Both the position numbers and the translations under genes were made by a program. The notes below the pieces were generated by a model that was not told the DNA's origin, ran no database searches, and was given only the letters and a program-made list of their open reading frames with translations. A stretch of DNA of 64,000 nucleotides from Perognathus longimembris pacificus (Eukaryota > Chordata > Mammalia > Rodentia > Heteromyidae): contig NC_063168.1 of the NCBI RefSeq assembly GCF_023159225.1, forward strand, positions 41,529,562-41,593,561, in the 5' to 3' direction. Shown piece after piece: positions 1 to 10,032 of the stretch. Position 1 is the first letter of the stretch; each line of letters opens with the position of its first letter.

Positions 1-518
1 AACCCATAAAAATTAGAAAGGGAAATGAATTAGTTGCCATGATTGGTTGCAAGTTTTGTAAATTTTATAGAGGTTCTCCTGGTCTGCTGCTTATGTAGAG
101 TTCCCTCCAACTCTTCTTTGTATGTTAGTTTTTAGCCTCAGCAGCCTTCCTGTGTCTCCCCACACTGACTTTTTTCTCATCACAGCATTTGTGTACTGAA
201 TGTTGCTCTTGCCCAGATTGCTCCCACCCATATTTTTTCTGTGTTCAAATTTCCTTATCATTTTTCTTAAATACCACCAAAAAGTGTTAGTTATTAATAC
301 ATCCTGCATGAACAGCACTGTCAAGGACACTTTTTCCCTTCCTTGGCACTCACAATGAGTTGTATTTAACCCACAGGTTTTCCATCTGTCTATTCCCAGT
401 AGAATGCAAGCTCCATGGAAAAATATCTCATGTATGCTGTTGTCCTGTTTGCCATATATATTGAGATGTTAGCTCCTCATTAAAAGACTAAATAGTTGGC
501 AAGCATTTTTCTATTTTA
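1..518. other. Unique AT-rich sequence
   Basis: No repeat family, RNA gene or coding potential recognised. The 79-codon open frame on the minus strand (91-330) has no recognisable domain and is likely chance. Confidence 0.5.
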
Positions 519-645
519 TTTTTTGTTTTGCAAGACAGGGTCTCACTTTGTAGCCTAGGATGCTCTCGAACTTATGATTTTCTTGTGTTTTAGCTTTGTA
601 AATCCTGGGATTATAGATGTGTGCAATTACAATCAGCTACATAAT
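519..645 (-). mobile_element. B1-like (7SL-derived) SINE, decayed
   Basis: Read on the plus strand, the segment has the antisense B1/Alu signature: a T-rich tail, then 'agacagggtctcactttgtag', 'ctctcgaactt', and 'cctgggattatagatgtgtgc'. That order matches the 7SL-derived monomer of rodents reversed. It is divergent and no target-site duplication was found, so it is an old copy. The 646-1137 stretch beside it shows nothing I recognise. Confidence 0.6.
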
Positions 646-1137
646 CTTAATTCTCCTGATACGATTACCCTCTCCAATTCACTTAGCTGATAAACATGGC
701 CCATTATCCTTGAACAGATATTATAATTTTTGCCACCCAAATCCATTTTTCTAGGAGTATAAAAAATTGGATGCAGTTGAAGGTAAGTATGTAGTGACAT
801 TGGCCTTGTGCATTAGAATCATATTCTTCATTCTCTTAATTCTGTCATTGTCATATAGTGAGCATTTAATTTACTACCAGATATATTAGTACAGTGGGGA
901 GAAAAGTCTGTTGTGTGATATTCATAAACATGATAGATGTTGTGCCAGGTAACTTTTAGCTATTAACTACAGAGACTATGCATCTGCAGGTGGCAGTTTG
1001 CCAATTTGTACCATGTGAACACCTTTCCCAGAATAGTGATGTTAAGATTCAGAGGTTATTCTGTCTTCATCTCAGGGTGACTTAATAATATGTTTTCAAG
1101 TTATTTTTAAAGTGCATATTTTCTTTGTCTTCCATTA

Positions 1138-1345
1138 TTTTATTTCATTATTATCTTAAAGTAGTTGTATAAAGGAGTTGCCAATTAAAAAAAGCAGTTT
1201 ATGAGTACAGTGCATCTTGGCCAATGTCACCTCATTCAACATTCTCACCCACCCCTTCCTAATCACCTCTTCCCACACTTCTTAATTTGTAGAATATACA
1301 TTGGTTTCTTGGCTGCATTCTCCCCTTCTTTTCCTCTTCATTTAT
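1138..1345 (-). mobile_element. Old-type L1 3' UTR fragment
   Basis: It aligns by eye with 33541-33800 (same orientation) and with the reverse complements of 35440-35580, 45003-45170 and 57990-58150. Shared blocks are 'gcagtttatgagtacagtgcatct' (variants), 'caacattctcaccca' and 'cttcttaattt'. The 57674-58155 member starts in the end of L1 ORF2, which identifies the family as an L1 3' UTR. This type lacks the G-rich terminal layout of the younger L1s in the window. Confidence 0.55.
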
Positions 1346-1547
1346 CCTTTCTGAAGAGAATAATAAAATATGTCTTTCAAGACATAAAATATCCCTTACA
1401 CAGTCACACAGTTTAACAATAGCTGTGATTATCATTTCATTATACATTCAGGTAATCTTTACTCTATATGTATACATTTATATTCACCTCCCATTACTGT
1501 AATCCTAAAATGCATCAAGTATGTGATGGTTAAATGAATGAATGACT

Positions 1548-1730
1548 GTTAATAACATCAATATAGTATTGAAGATAGTTGTTTTTTAAGCTTCATTATT
1601 TATTCTATTTAAATTGTTGCTTTTTTTTCTTTTTCTTAGTGAATGTTAATAACGTCAATATAGTATTGTAGTTGTTTTTTAAGCTTATTTATTCTATTTA
1701 AATTGTTGCTTTTTTTTTCTTTTTCCCAGT
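1548..1730. repeat. Tandem duplication, period about 97 bp
   Basis: Two copies lie head to tail (about 1548-1644 and 1645-1730). Both start 'gttaataac(a/g)tcaatatag' and both run through 'ttgttttttaagctt' to 'aaattgttgctttttttt'. The second copy has two small deletions. The IDL-Geo SINE at 1711-1908 entered the end of the second copy, so a third piece of the motif follows the SINE as its target-site duplication. Confidence 0.75.
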
Positions 1731-1908
1731 CCTAGGGCTTAGGTTCAGGATCTGAGCACTGTCCCTGGCTTCTTTTTTTGGCTAGCACTCTATCACTTGA
1801 GCCGTAGCACCACTTCTGGCTTTTTCTGTTTATGTGGTGCTGAGGAATCGAACCTAGAGCTTCATGCATGCTAGGCAAGCACTCTACTACTAAGCCCTAT
1901 TCCCAGCC
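1711..1908 (-). mobile_element. IDL-Geo dimeric SINE
   Basis: The antisense order is T-rich tail, Geo monomer (1726-1830), ID-like monomer (1835-1908 ending 'cccagcc'). It is flanked by a target-site duplication 'aaattgttgctt' (1700-1710 and 1909-1920). Moderate divergence from the clean copies at 17224 and 47421. Confidence 0.88.
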
Positions 1909-2059
1909 AAATTGTTGCTTTTATTTCATTTTTTTTCCTTTTTATTCTGATTGGCTACACTACCAAGTCTTTTAATTTATCAGCAAATTTTCTTTTCCTT
2001 CCTCCTTTCCTCTTTCCCTATCCCTCCTTCCCTTCTTCCCTCCCTTTTCTCCTTTCATC

Positions 2060-2142
2060 TTCCTTCCTTCCTTCCTTCCTTCCTTCCTTCCTTCCTTCCT
2101 TCCTTCCTTCCTTCCTTCCTTCCTTCCTTCCTTCCTTCCTTC
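2060..2142. repeat. (TTCC)n microsatellite, about 20 units
   Basis: Uninterrupted CTTC/TTCC repeat at the end of a longer CT-rich tract (1983-2142). It abuts the tail side of the minus-strand composite SINE that follows, so it probably grew from that SINE's A-rich tail. Confidence 0.95.
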
Positions 2143-2345
2143 GTTGTTGATACTGGTCTTGATCTTGGGTCTACAAACACCCACTTACTTTTTACATTCA
2201 CAACTAGAGCTCTACCAATTGAGTTACTCCCCAACCTGACATTTTCCTGATCAATTGGAGATAGATTCCTTCAGACTTGTTTACCCTGGTAGCTTCATAC
2301 AGCTATTCACAGACCTCAGCCTCCTAAGTAGCTAGGATGGCATGG
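2143..2345 (-). mobile_element. Composite SINE (B1-like head plus Geo-like tail), decayed
   Basis: Antisense hallmarks are present in order: 'gagctctaccaattgagtta' (Geo-like part), 'caattggagatagattcctt' (linker), and 'cctcagcctcctaagtagct' plus 'aggatggcatg' (B1-like head). It has the same order as the better copies at 27610-27846 and 48985-49224. Confidence 0.55.
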
Positions 2346-2476
2346 CAAGCATGCACAGAAAATTTCCATTTAAATGTAAAAGTTCTCAAAATTCACTTCA
2401 GAAAAAAGAATCTATGGTAATATGTCAGGCAAATAATAAAGCTTGATTTCTTATGTATTGTAACCAAAGTGTTAGT

Positions 2477-2549
2477 GCCTTCTTAGCACAGTAGGCAGCA
2501 CATCAGTCTCATAATCTGAAGGTCCTAAGTCTAACCAAGTATAATTTAA
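2477..2549 (+). pseudogene. tRNA-Met (CAU) pseudogene
   Basis: The segment follows mammalian elongator tRNA-Met: 'gcct' start, 'ttagcacagtaggcagc' D-arm/A-box region, 'cagtctcataatctgaa' anticodon arm with CAT at 2510-2512, and a degenerate T-arm. The 3' acceptor strand no longer pairs with the 5' end. Most changes are at former CpG sites (GCGCAG to gcacag, GCGCGTC to gcacatc), which fits an old methylated copy. The B box is broken ('ctaagtctaacc'), so transcription is unlikely. It could be a retrocopy or a tRNA-derived repeat remnant. Confidence 0.75.
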
Positions 2550-3051
2550 CTCTTTTTAAAATTGTATGTGAAAATAAACCTTTAAAAATTCAACATTCAT
2601 GACATATATCCACAGCAAACTAGAAGTGAAATACTACAAAGTGAAATAAGGAATCTATGTACAATTCAGAAAAGACTTAAGTCTTTCACTATTACATCTT
2701 TCATCTAAAAGTTGGAGAACTTAGAAATAAGCAAAAGGTGCTACTTTAAGCAAGTAAAGTAGATAAGTGGCACAGAAATTAGGAAAACTGAAACAAGTAA
2801 TCTATACAGACAACATGACTATGTAGGAATTCTTAAGTAATCTATCAGAAAAATGATAAATAATAAATTGAATTAAAAGTTTATGATCTAGACATCAATA
2901 TTCAAACATCAATTAGATTTTATGTATGAGTAACTGTTAAATCGATGAGAAAGATATGATTTATAAAAGCATGAAAAAATAAGGCACATAAAGTAAACTT
3001 ACAGTAAATGTTGAAAACCTCTGCATCAAAAGCTATAAAACATTGCTTTCA

Positions 3052-3272
3052 GGCTGGGGATATGGCCTAGTGGCAAGAGTGCTTGCCTCGTATACATGAG
3101 GCCCTAGGTTCGATTCCCCAGCACCTCATATACAGAAAATGGCCAGAAGTGGCGCTGTGGCTCAAGTGGCAGAGTGCTAGCCCTGAGCAAGAAGAAGCCA
3201 GAGACAGTGCTCAGGCCCTGAGTCCAAGCCCCAGGACTGGTCAAAAACAAAAACAAAACAAAAAAAAAACCC
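3052..3272 (+). mobile_element. IDL-Geo dimeric SINE with target-site duplication
   Basis: The left ID-like monomer starts 'ggctggggatatggcctagt' (A box) and has B box 'ggttcgattcc' near 3109. The linker 'cacctcatatacagaaaatgg' is followed by the Geo monomer 'ccagaagtggcgctgtggct' to 'ccccaggactggt' and an A-rich tail (3241-3272). A perfect 15-bp duplication 'aaaacattgctttca' lies at 3037-3051 and 3273-3287. The ID part derives from a tRNA-Ala-like gene and carries the RNA polymerase III promoter; L1 machinery would have moved it. Confidence 0.93.
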
Positions 3273-3287
3273 AAAACATTGCTTTCA

Positions 3288-4228
3288 AAGAGGTATTAAC
3301 TAAAATTTAAATAAATGGAAAATGTGTCACATTTTTGTGCTATACAAATTTTTTGCAGAGCCAATTTTCCCCAAATCATCTTAAAAATTATATTCAATTC
3401 CAATAAGAAATCAAGGACATAGTTTTGGTAGAAAATTGACAAGTTAACTCTAAAATTTACATAGAAGGAGGAGGGATTTGCGTATTCAAAACAAGCTGGA
3501 AAACAAATATCAATGTTGAAGTATTTATATTAACTTATTTCAGTATTTATAAAACAGCATTAAGATATTTTACTAATGTAATAATAGACAAATGAACAGC
3601 TGAAAGAAGTTACAAAATAATACAAAGCTTGTCAGTTTGTGTGTGTGTGTGTGTGTATCTGTCTCTGTGTCTTTGTGTGACAGTACTGAATTTGATCTCA
3701 GGTTGCAGCAGTACAGGGCTCCCAAAGGGCCTCAGCCAAGATTCAGGGATCACCTAGTTTCTTAGCTATGATTAAAAGTTTCTGCACAGACTTCCAATAA
3801 GTGTGCATGGCAATTAATTAATCTGCTGGTCTTTTTCTAGTATATACATTACTATATGAAAAGAGAATCTTTACATGACTCCTATACTGATGAGAACTTT
3901 TATAGTCATGTTCACATAGTTCTGTGATTTATAGCTCATAGAAACTAGTATTAAAGTCTTAGTGCCAGGCATAGAAAGATTTTTGTCAGATGAATGTTTC
4001 AAATTCCATCTTATTTTCAGAACCAAGAATAAACTGTTGAAGAAATTAATCTGATCTTTAGTGTAGCTCTCTTTGCATCTATAAGCATGAATAATTCCTA
4101 AATAGTGCATATATTTTAAGGTGATTGAATTATTATGAATGGGATGGCTGTTCCCAGATATAGAACTTATTTCATAAGTACATGAAAATTAAAAGTGAAA
4201 AGAATTACCTGGGATATTCTATCTCCCA
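3288..4228. other. Mostly unique sequence with a short GT run
   Basis: A (GT)n run at 3637-3655 is followed by a weak trace of a minus-strand composite SINE ('cagtactgaatttgatctcagg' variant, about 3680-3770). Otherwise nothing recognised. Confidence 0.4.
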
Positions 4229-4404
4229 GGATAGAGATCAACAAACTACAACAAAAAGCACAAATCTATTACTGGATATTTGTGTAAATAAAATTTTATT
4301 GGAATATAGTTTTGTTTGTCTAAAGCTACTATTGGAGTGTTAGTTACATAGTTACAGGGTATATGGCTCCTGGCTTTTGATGGAAGTTTGTCAGCCCCTC
4401 TTAG
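4229..4404 (+). mobile_element. Ancient hAT/Charlie-type nonautonomous DNA transposon remnant
   Basis: The ends resemble the terminal inverted repeats CAGGGGTCxGCAAACT and its complement: 'gatcaacaaactac' at the left and 'aagtttgtcagcccct' at the right. Between them the block 'gtaaataaaattttattgga' is the internal motif of this mammal-wide short element. It lies end to end with an MER5A-like element. I name the superfamily, not the exact consensus. Confidence 0.55.
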
Positions 4405-4409
4405 AAGAA

Positions 4410-4592
4410 GATAAAGATTCCTAAACTTGAGCAGGCATCAGAATAATCTGAAGGACATGTTGGCAATAAAAATTATTAGACTGCATGCTCAGACTTTCTG
4501 ATTCAGATGTCTTAATGTTCCTGCCCAGCAATTTTAATTTCTAATGAATTTCCACTGATGCTGATACTGCTAGTTTAAAATACCTCTCTTAG
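4410..4592 (+). mobile_element. MER5A-like hAT-Charlie element
   Basis: Recognisable MER5A order: 'aaacttgagcaggcatcaga', 'atctgaaggacatgttg', 'actttctgattcagat', 'aattttaatttctaatgaat', 'actgatgctgatactgctag'. It is a mammal-wide fossil, strongly diverged. Confidence 0.75.
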
Positions 4593-5099
4593 GTACAGCT
4601 TCAGAGTAACAATAGCAATTTCTATAATTTGCTCAAGGTAGTTTATAGTTCAATCAAATATGGAAATCAAGTGAAAGCCTACGGCCTCTATGTCTATTGT
4701 AGGAAGTAGGGATAGATTCTGAATGGAAAAAATAGACCAGGGTAGAACAGAAGAGAATAAAAACTATGTTGCATGCCCCTTTAAGTTTAAACTCATATTT
4801 AAGATTCAAAAACCATGGAATCCAAGAGGAAATAACACTGGGAAATTACATGTGCATGTGCATGTGTGTTGGAAGAAAGTAGGGTACCATACAATCTTAT
4901 TTGAAGGGAATGTACAAATGACAGAGAACACTTTTAGCAGATAATCTGAGGCAATTTACACAAAGGATAAGGTTGTATCATATGCCTGACCTGCAATTGT
5001 GATCAAGAGAAGGAGTTAAGAGGAAACTATGAGGAAGCCATGAGGACGCCAGACAAAACTTACCTCTAGTTATCAGTCTCCAAGGTGGCTTTTTACAGG

Positions 5100-5870
5100 C
5101 ACTTGGACCAGCCAGAATCGAAAGCTCAGTAGGAACAAAGTGAGAAAGGGCCCTTTCTCCTCATGAATTTTGGGTACAAGCACATCTTATTTTTGAGTGG
5201 CTTTCATCTGCCTAGTCTTTAAGGTAATACATCTCAAAGAAATGGTACATATGAGTGTCATTTTTGTCACTGGCTAGGTCATGCTGCTCTGCTTGTAGCT
5301 GGCTGTTTCACAGGTCTGACACAACTCTATTACCTTGAGCCATTTTCTTAGTCCTGGCTATTTGCTTCTTCCATGTCCTGATCTTGCCATCTTGCTGCTT
5401 CTGCATCTTTGTCAGCTTTTCAGCATACAACTCCTCTCATGACACTGATGAAGATATAGGGCTTTGGCCTACTAGTCCTTGATGATGCCTTCTAGTCCTG
5501 GCATGAACTTGGGTAGCAGGAGGGTGAGGTAGGTGCAGGTCTGCTGCTACAAATCTGCAGGATGATTCTAGCCCAAGTCCACTCAAGCAAGGAATAGCAG
5601 ACAGATGGATGAGCAGGGCCAAGCTACCAGTCCGGAATAAGTTTTTTTGGTTTTTTGGGGTTTTTTTTGCTTATATTTTATGAGCATTGTGGAGTTTGGA
5701 ACTCTATCCATTTGGACATTTCCCACATCTGTTTTGTCAGGATTGAAATCAAGATCTCTGAGTCTCTTTGCTATAGCCTTTCAACTAGGAACAAACAGTC
5801 TTGCCTGGCTTAGGTCTACGGCCTGGTCATTAATTTCTTTGTTACCTTGGTGATTGTGGTACAGTGATTA
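5100..5870 (-). pseudogene. Possible processed pseudogene of a coiled-coil protein (parent not identified)
   Basis: On the minus strand, frame-shifted pieces read like one protein: near 5500 a run 'LTLLLPKFMPGLEGIIKD' followed by stops, then after a +1 shift 'EELYAEKLTKMQKQQDGKI', then 'KKQIARTKKMAQGNRVVSDL' near 5330. Upstream (5700-5860) a further stretch reads 'KRLRDLDFNPDKTDVGNVQ'. The composition is Lys/Gln/Glu-rich like a coiled coil. Several stops, two or more frameshifts and an A-rich block (5640-5670) interrupt it. I do not recognise the parent gene and no target-site duplication was found. It may instead be an old repeat whose frame is open by chance. Confidence 0.33.
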
Positions 5871-6184
5871 GAAGTCAAGCATGCCCTACTCATTCACAGG
5901 GATATTTAACATTTAAGTATGTCCTGGATTGACATGGCAATTTGTGACTCGAATGAAACAATGCAATAGTATGACACCGTTTAAAGTGATCCCAATTCCA
6001 CATGCCTGAAATTTTCCTTTAAGAAAAGAGAATTAAATTTAAAATTTGCAATTTAGCTCAAAGGAGCAAATTGATTTGATTATACATATTAATAAATTTA
6101 AAATTTTAATAATTCAGGACTTTAATTCTCTCTTGAAATTTTGTAAGAATCGGGAGTGTTTTTTTTTTTTTCTTTCTCTATTTT

Positions 6185-6428
6185 TTCTTTTTTTTTGTAC
6201 TAGCAGTGGAGCTTGAACCCAGGGCCTCTTTTTCTCTGTTAATTTTCTTTTTTGTTCAAGGCTTGCATTCTCCCACTTGAGCCATTGCTTCACTTTTTTT
6301 CCCAAGTTAATTGAAGATGAGAGTTTCTGGGATTTGCCTGTCCAGACTGTCTTCAAACATCAATCCTCAGATACCAGCTTCTCGAGTAGTGAGTATTATA
6401 GACATGAGCCACTATCATAACCAGCTTT
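6185..6428 (-). mobile_element. Composite SINE (B1-like head plus Geo-like tail)
   Basis: Antisense order: T-rich tail (6155-6196), 'gcttgaacccagggcctctt', 'cccacttgagccattgcttc' (Geo-like), 'gttaattgaagatgagagtt' (linker), 'ttcaaacatcaatcctcaga' and 'tatagacatgagccac' (B1-like head). Confidence 0.65.
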
Positions 6429-7953
6429 GAGTGGTTTTTATTTTATCATTTTACTCACATTGAATGGTCCCTCTACTGAGGGTATATTTGCTTATTATCA
6501 GAGTGTGTTTAAGGTTACTGCAAATAGTTCTGAAATGCTAAGTGGATACTGTGGTTGATTATAACTTGGGTGGCAAGGAGTTTTACTCTTTAAGTACAGA
6601 GTAACCTTGGAGCTCACTTAGATAATAAATTGTTCCCATCTATTTTATAATATCTACAGCAACCATTTGTGGTGCCAGAGCCCTAAGAGCCATGCTTGGC
6701 ATGGAAATGGTGCTTAATTAAAGAATGAAGGCTGGATGGGATTTTTCCCTACAGACAACAATTCCTGCTTCTGAAAAGGGCAGCATACTCCCATTTCACT
6801 TCAGCCTTCCTGTAAAAGGTGAATGGGGCTTAAAGAAAAAAATAGAGGGAATTATATAAGGTGAAACTTTTCATCTATCCTGAATATGAATGAACTTTTC
6901 TGTTCCTTCATGTCCTTAACACATGAACTTTACAGTGATATGTGATAGGAAAGTAGGCTTTCCCAATTTAGGTCTATCCTTTCACTCTCTTGGAACTTAC
7001 ATAAGTAGGTCACTATGCGCACAACTTGCTCATCCTCCCTGTCCCTCCCACCCAAGGTACTTTGTGTTACCTCTGACCATAAGGAGGACATAGAGGATGA
7101 GTGGAATTAATATGACAATAAATTGTTAAAGAGTCTATTTAGTAATGCCCTTTAATTAAGCATTTTGAATATTTAAAAAAGTAGTATTTTGGTCTATATG
7201 TACAATTTTGTTTTGATGTTCAACATGTTTAGATACTTCATATTAAAGAAGGATAGTAATTTTATTTTTATGGAAGGATGGGGGGCTCTTGCCTCAGAAA
7301 TTGTGCTGCATCTTATCATATTGTATTATGTTTACAAAATTTACAACTAAGCAACAATTTTCCTATAATAAGCTGGTGGATGAAGAGGATTTTTTAAGTA
7401 AACAAACAATGGAAAAAAGTCAATGGGCTAGCTATGACTGTGGAGATTTATTCTATAAGCCTTTTCACCATAAGTAAAATGTCAGCATCACTCTGAGAAC
7501 AGGTGTGTACATTTACATTAAATAAATTATTCATTTGCTAATATTGTGGAATTGTTTTGGAGCACATGAGAGTAAAAGAAAGCCAAAATAATCTCTATCC
7601 TTTGCATTATGCATTGTGGCATTAAGAAAGAGTTTTCTTTGAGAAATACTCAACACAAAGGCTCTTTTCAGTCCCTCAGGTATTCTAGTAAGCAAAAGAA
7701 TAAAAATCCAATAAAAAATCTGAATTTATTTGGGTACTTTGTTCTTACCTTTAGTGAGTGACATGTAAGCTTCAGTTTTTAAGCACATGGAATATGGCTT
7801 GGATGGTTTGAATGTTATTATATTGATTCCCTTTGCAAAGTTCAAAGGTTGATTCTTTTAGTTGTTTATCATTGTAGGAAACTTTGTAGACTCAGTCTTA
7901 GTCTTGGTTCTTTCCTGAGTTTGAGAATACTCCTGTGCAATCTTTGTCACACT
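6429..7953. other. Unique AT-rich sequence
   Basis: No recognisable repeat, gene or RNA. The 62-codon frame at 7289-7477 has no domain and no supporting signals. Confidence 0.45.
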
Positions 7954-8530
7954 ACTTTTTTTTTCTTTTTTTTTTGTTCTTATTTATTGTCAAAGTGATG
8001 TACAGAGAGGTTAAAGTTTCATACGTTAGGCCTTGGGTACATTTCTTGTACTGTTTGTTACCTCCTCCCTCATTCCCCCCTCCCCACTCCTCTCTTCCCT
8101 CTTCCCCCATGAGTTGTTCAGTTGGTTTACACCAAATGGTTTTACAAGTATTGCTTTTGGAGTCGTTTGTCTTTTTATCCTTTGTCTCTCGATGTTGATT
8201 TTCCCTTTCACTTCCCTAGTTCTAATACCAGTATATAGAGTATCCAGTGTACTCAGATGAGATACAGTGATAGTGCGGGTACAACCACAGGAAGGGGATA
8301 CAAGAGGATCATCAACAATAGAAGCTACGGTTTCACATGGCATGTTGAAAGTAATTACAACAGTGATATAACAGTCGTTTCCATAACTTGGAGTTCATTT
8401 CGCTTAGCATCATCTTATGCATTCGTAAGGGTATAGTTATTAGGCTCTTGTGATCATCTGCTGTGACAGCCTAAACCTGTGCTAATTATTCCCTATGAGG
8501 GAGACCATAGAGTCTATGTTTCTTTGGGTC
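7954..8530 (-). mobile_element. L1 3' end, G-rich 3' UTR type (5'-truncated)
   Basis: The poly-T tail is at 7954-7977, then antisense 3' UTR 'tattgtcaaagtgatgtaca' through the C-rich tract (8060-8110) to 'ggagaccatagagtctatg', the last codons of ORF2. The minus strand carries an open frame of 105 codons (8026-8343) in the 3' UTR, shared with other copies. The copy ends near 8530. Confidence 0.85.
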
Positions 8531-9915
8531 ACAAAGAAACTGTGTACACACAGCTACATCCAATCTCATTTGTGAGCCTATTGCCAATTTACCGAATTTT
8601 CTCACTTATACAACACTGTGTACTCTTATTTGGTCTTCTGAGATTACAGTGCAATAATTTGGATCTTGTTATATTGCTATTCCAGAGAATTTGATGTACA
8701 TACAGAATCATTCCTGTTATTCTCTATTCCTTGTTCATATTAATTTTACTTGATGTTATTTCAAGTTTATTAGTATATTAGTCGTATTATTGAGGGAATC
8801 CAGTGAAAATTCCAGTTTTCTTATGTTCTTCATTTAAAAAATTTCCAATTGTAAAGTGATTGTTTTCAATTTATACTTACTCTGTAGAACTTCTTTCTCT
8901 TGAGGAGGTTTTACCCTTTGTTACTAAAAGATTCTTAGATGAATGTTTTAAGACCTTGGTTGCAAAATGTTAACATATAGATCAAGTTGATTTTGGTCGG
9001 TTGTTTGCTCCCTAGAGGATTTTTGTCAGACTTCCTTAGGTCTATTTAGATTAATTACTTTTTAAATTATATTCCTAATATGTTGAATGTCATGTAATGA
9101 GACATGGTTATTGCTTAAATCTTGTAGAATTTGTTACTTTGATAATATGCAGTTGGCTTACACAGGTTCATTGTACTCTATTCACTTTGATACCATAGTT
9201 ATTTGCTTCCAAAATTTTGTCTAATCTAAAATACAACCAGGGCCAGTTTTAGATCTAAGCAGTGATTCATCCTAAGATTCAGTTCCCAAAGTCTTTTAGA
9301 TGCTTCCTATGTTCAGATCCATGTCTAAGGGGGTAAGCCCATGAATCTTTCACAAGTTAGAAGGATTGTTTGGTTGAGTTTCCTTGTTCTTTCCCCACAT
9401 TCGCCAGCTTCTAGTTCTCCATTTCTTTTCTTTATGGTCCCTTGAGTAGCAAAGGATTTATTTGCTCTTCAAATGGTATGGTGAACTTTTCCTAGGAGGA
9501 TCTATAGACAGAAAAAATTGAAAATAACCTTCCCTAAACTTGTGATTCCCTTTCCCCTGATTAATGCACAGGAGAGGACTACCCCACAGCTATTTTTGTC
9601 TAACCGTGTCTTGGGTTCTGAGATAAGTACCCAAAGTGCAGGATAGGACATGGGAGGAAAAGAAAAATAAAATCTCACTGTCATACCAGTTGTATTTGGA
9701 TTTTTAAATTCACTTTCCAATTTGCCTCCTATTGTTTGTCCTGTCACATTCAATAGGAGATTCAGTGTGTCACAATAATTTATTTTCAAAACTTTAAGGA
9801 ATAGAATCTTCTTCCTTTTATTTCTCTGGCTTTGCACTATTTTTAAATAAGATCTCATTACACTCTTTCTAGAGTATTAACTCTATTTCAAATAGGCAAG
9901 TTCTTTCCTGTCATA
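8531..9915. other. Unique AT-rich sequence
   Basis: Nothing recognised. The 118-codon minus frame at 9502-9858 shows no domain or family resemblance and is not called. Confidence 0.4.
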
Positions 9916-10032
9916 TATATATATATATATACATATATATACGTATATATGTATATATATGAATTTTCATATACGTATATGAATTTTATACGTATATATG
10001 TATACGTATATATATGTATATATATATATATG
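9916..10032. repeat. (TA)n-rich palindromic tract
   Basis: TA/TACG/TATG repeats with several self-complementary segments ('atatacgtatat', 'tatacgtatatatgtatacg') and two copies of 'tatatgaatttt'. It could extrude hairpins or a cruciform. Confidence 0.85.

Noticed and set aside
1951..2250. 99-codon frame rich in Ser-Phe-Leu-Pro, and its antisense 'GRKE' frame
   Set aside because: Both are translations of the (TTCC)n microsatellite.
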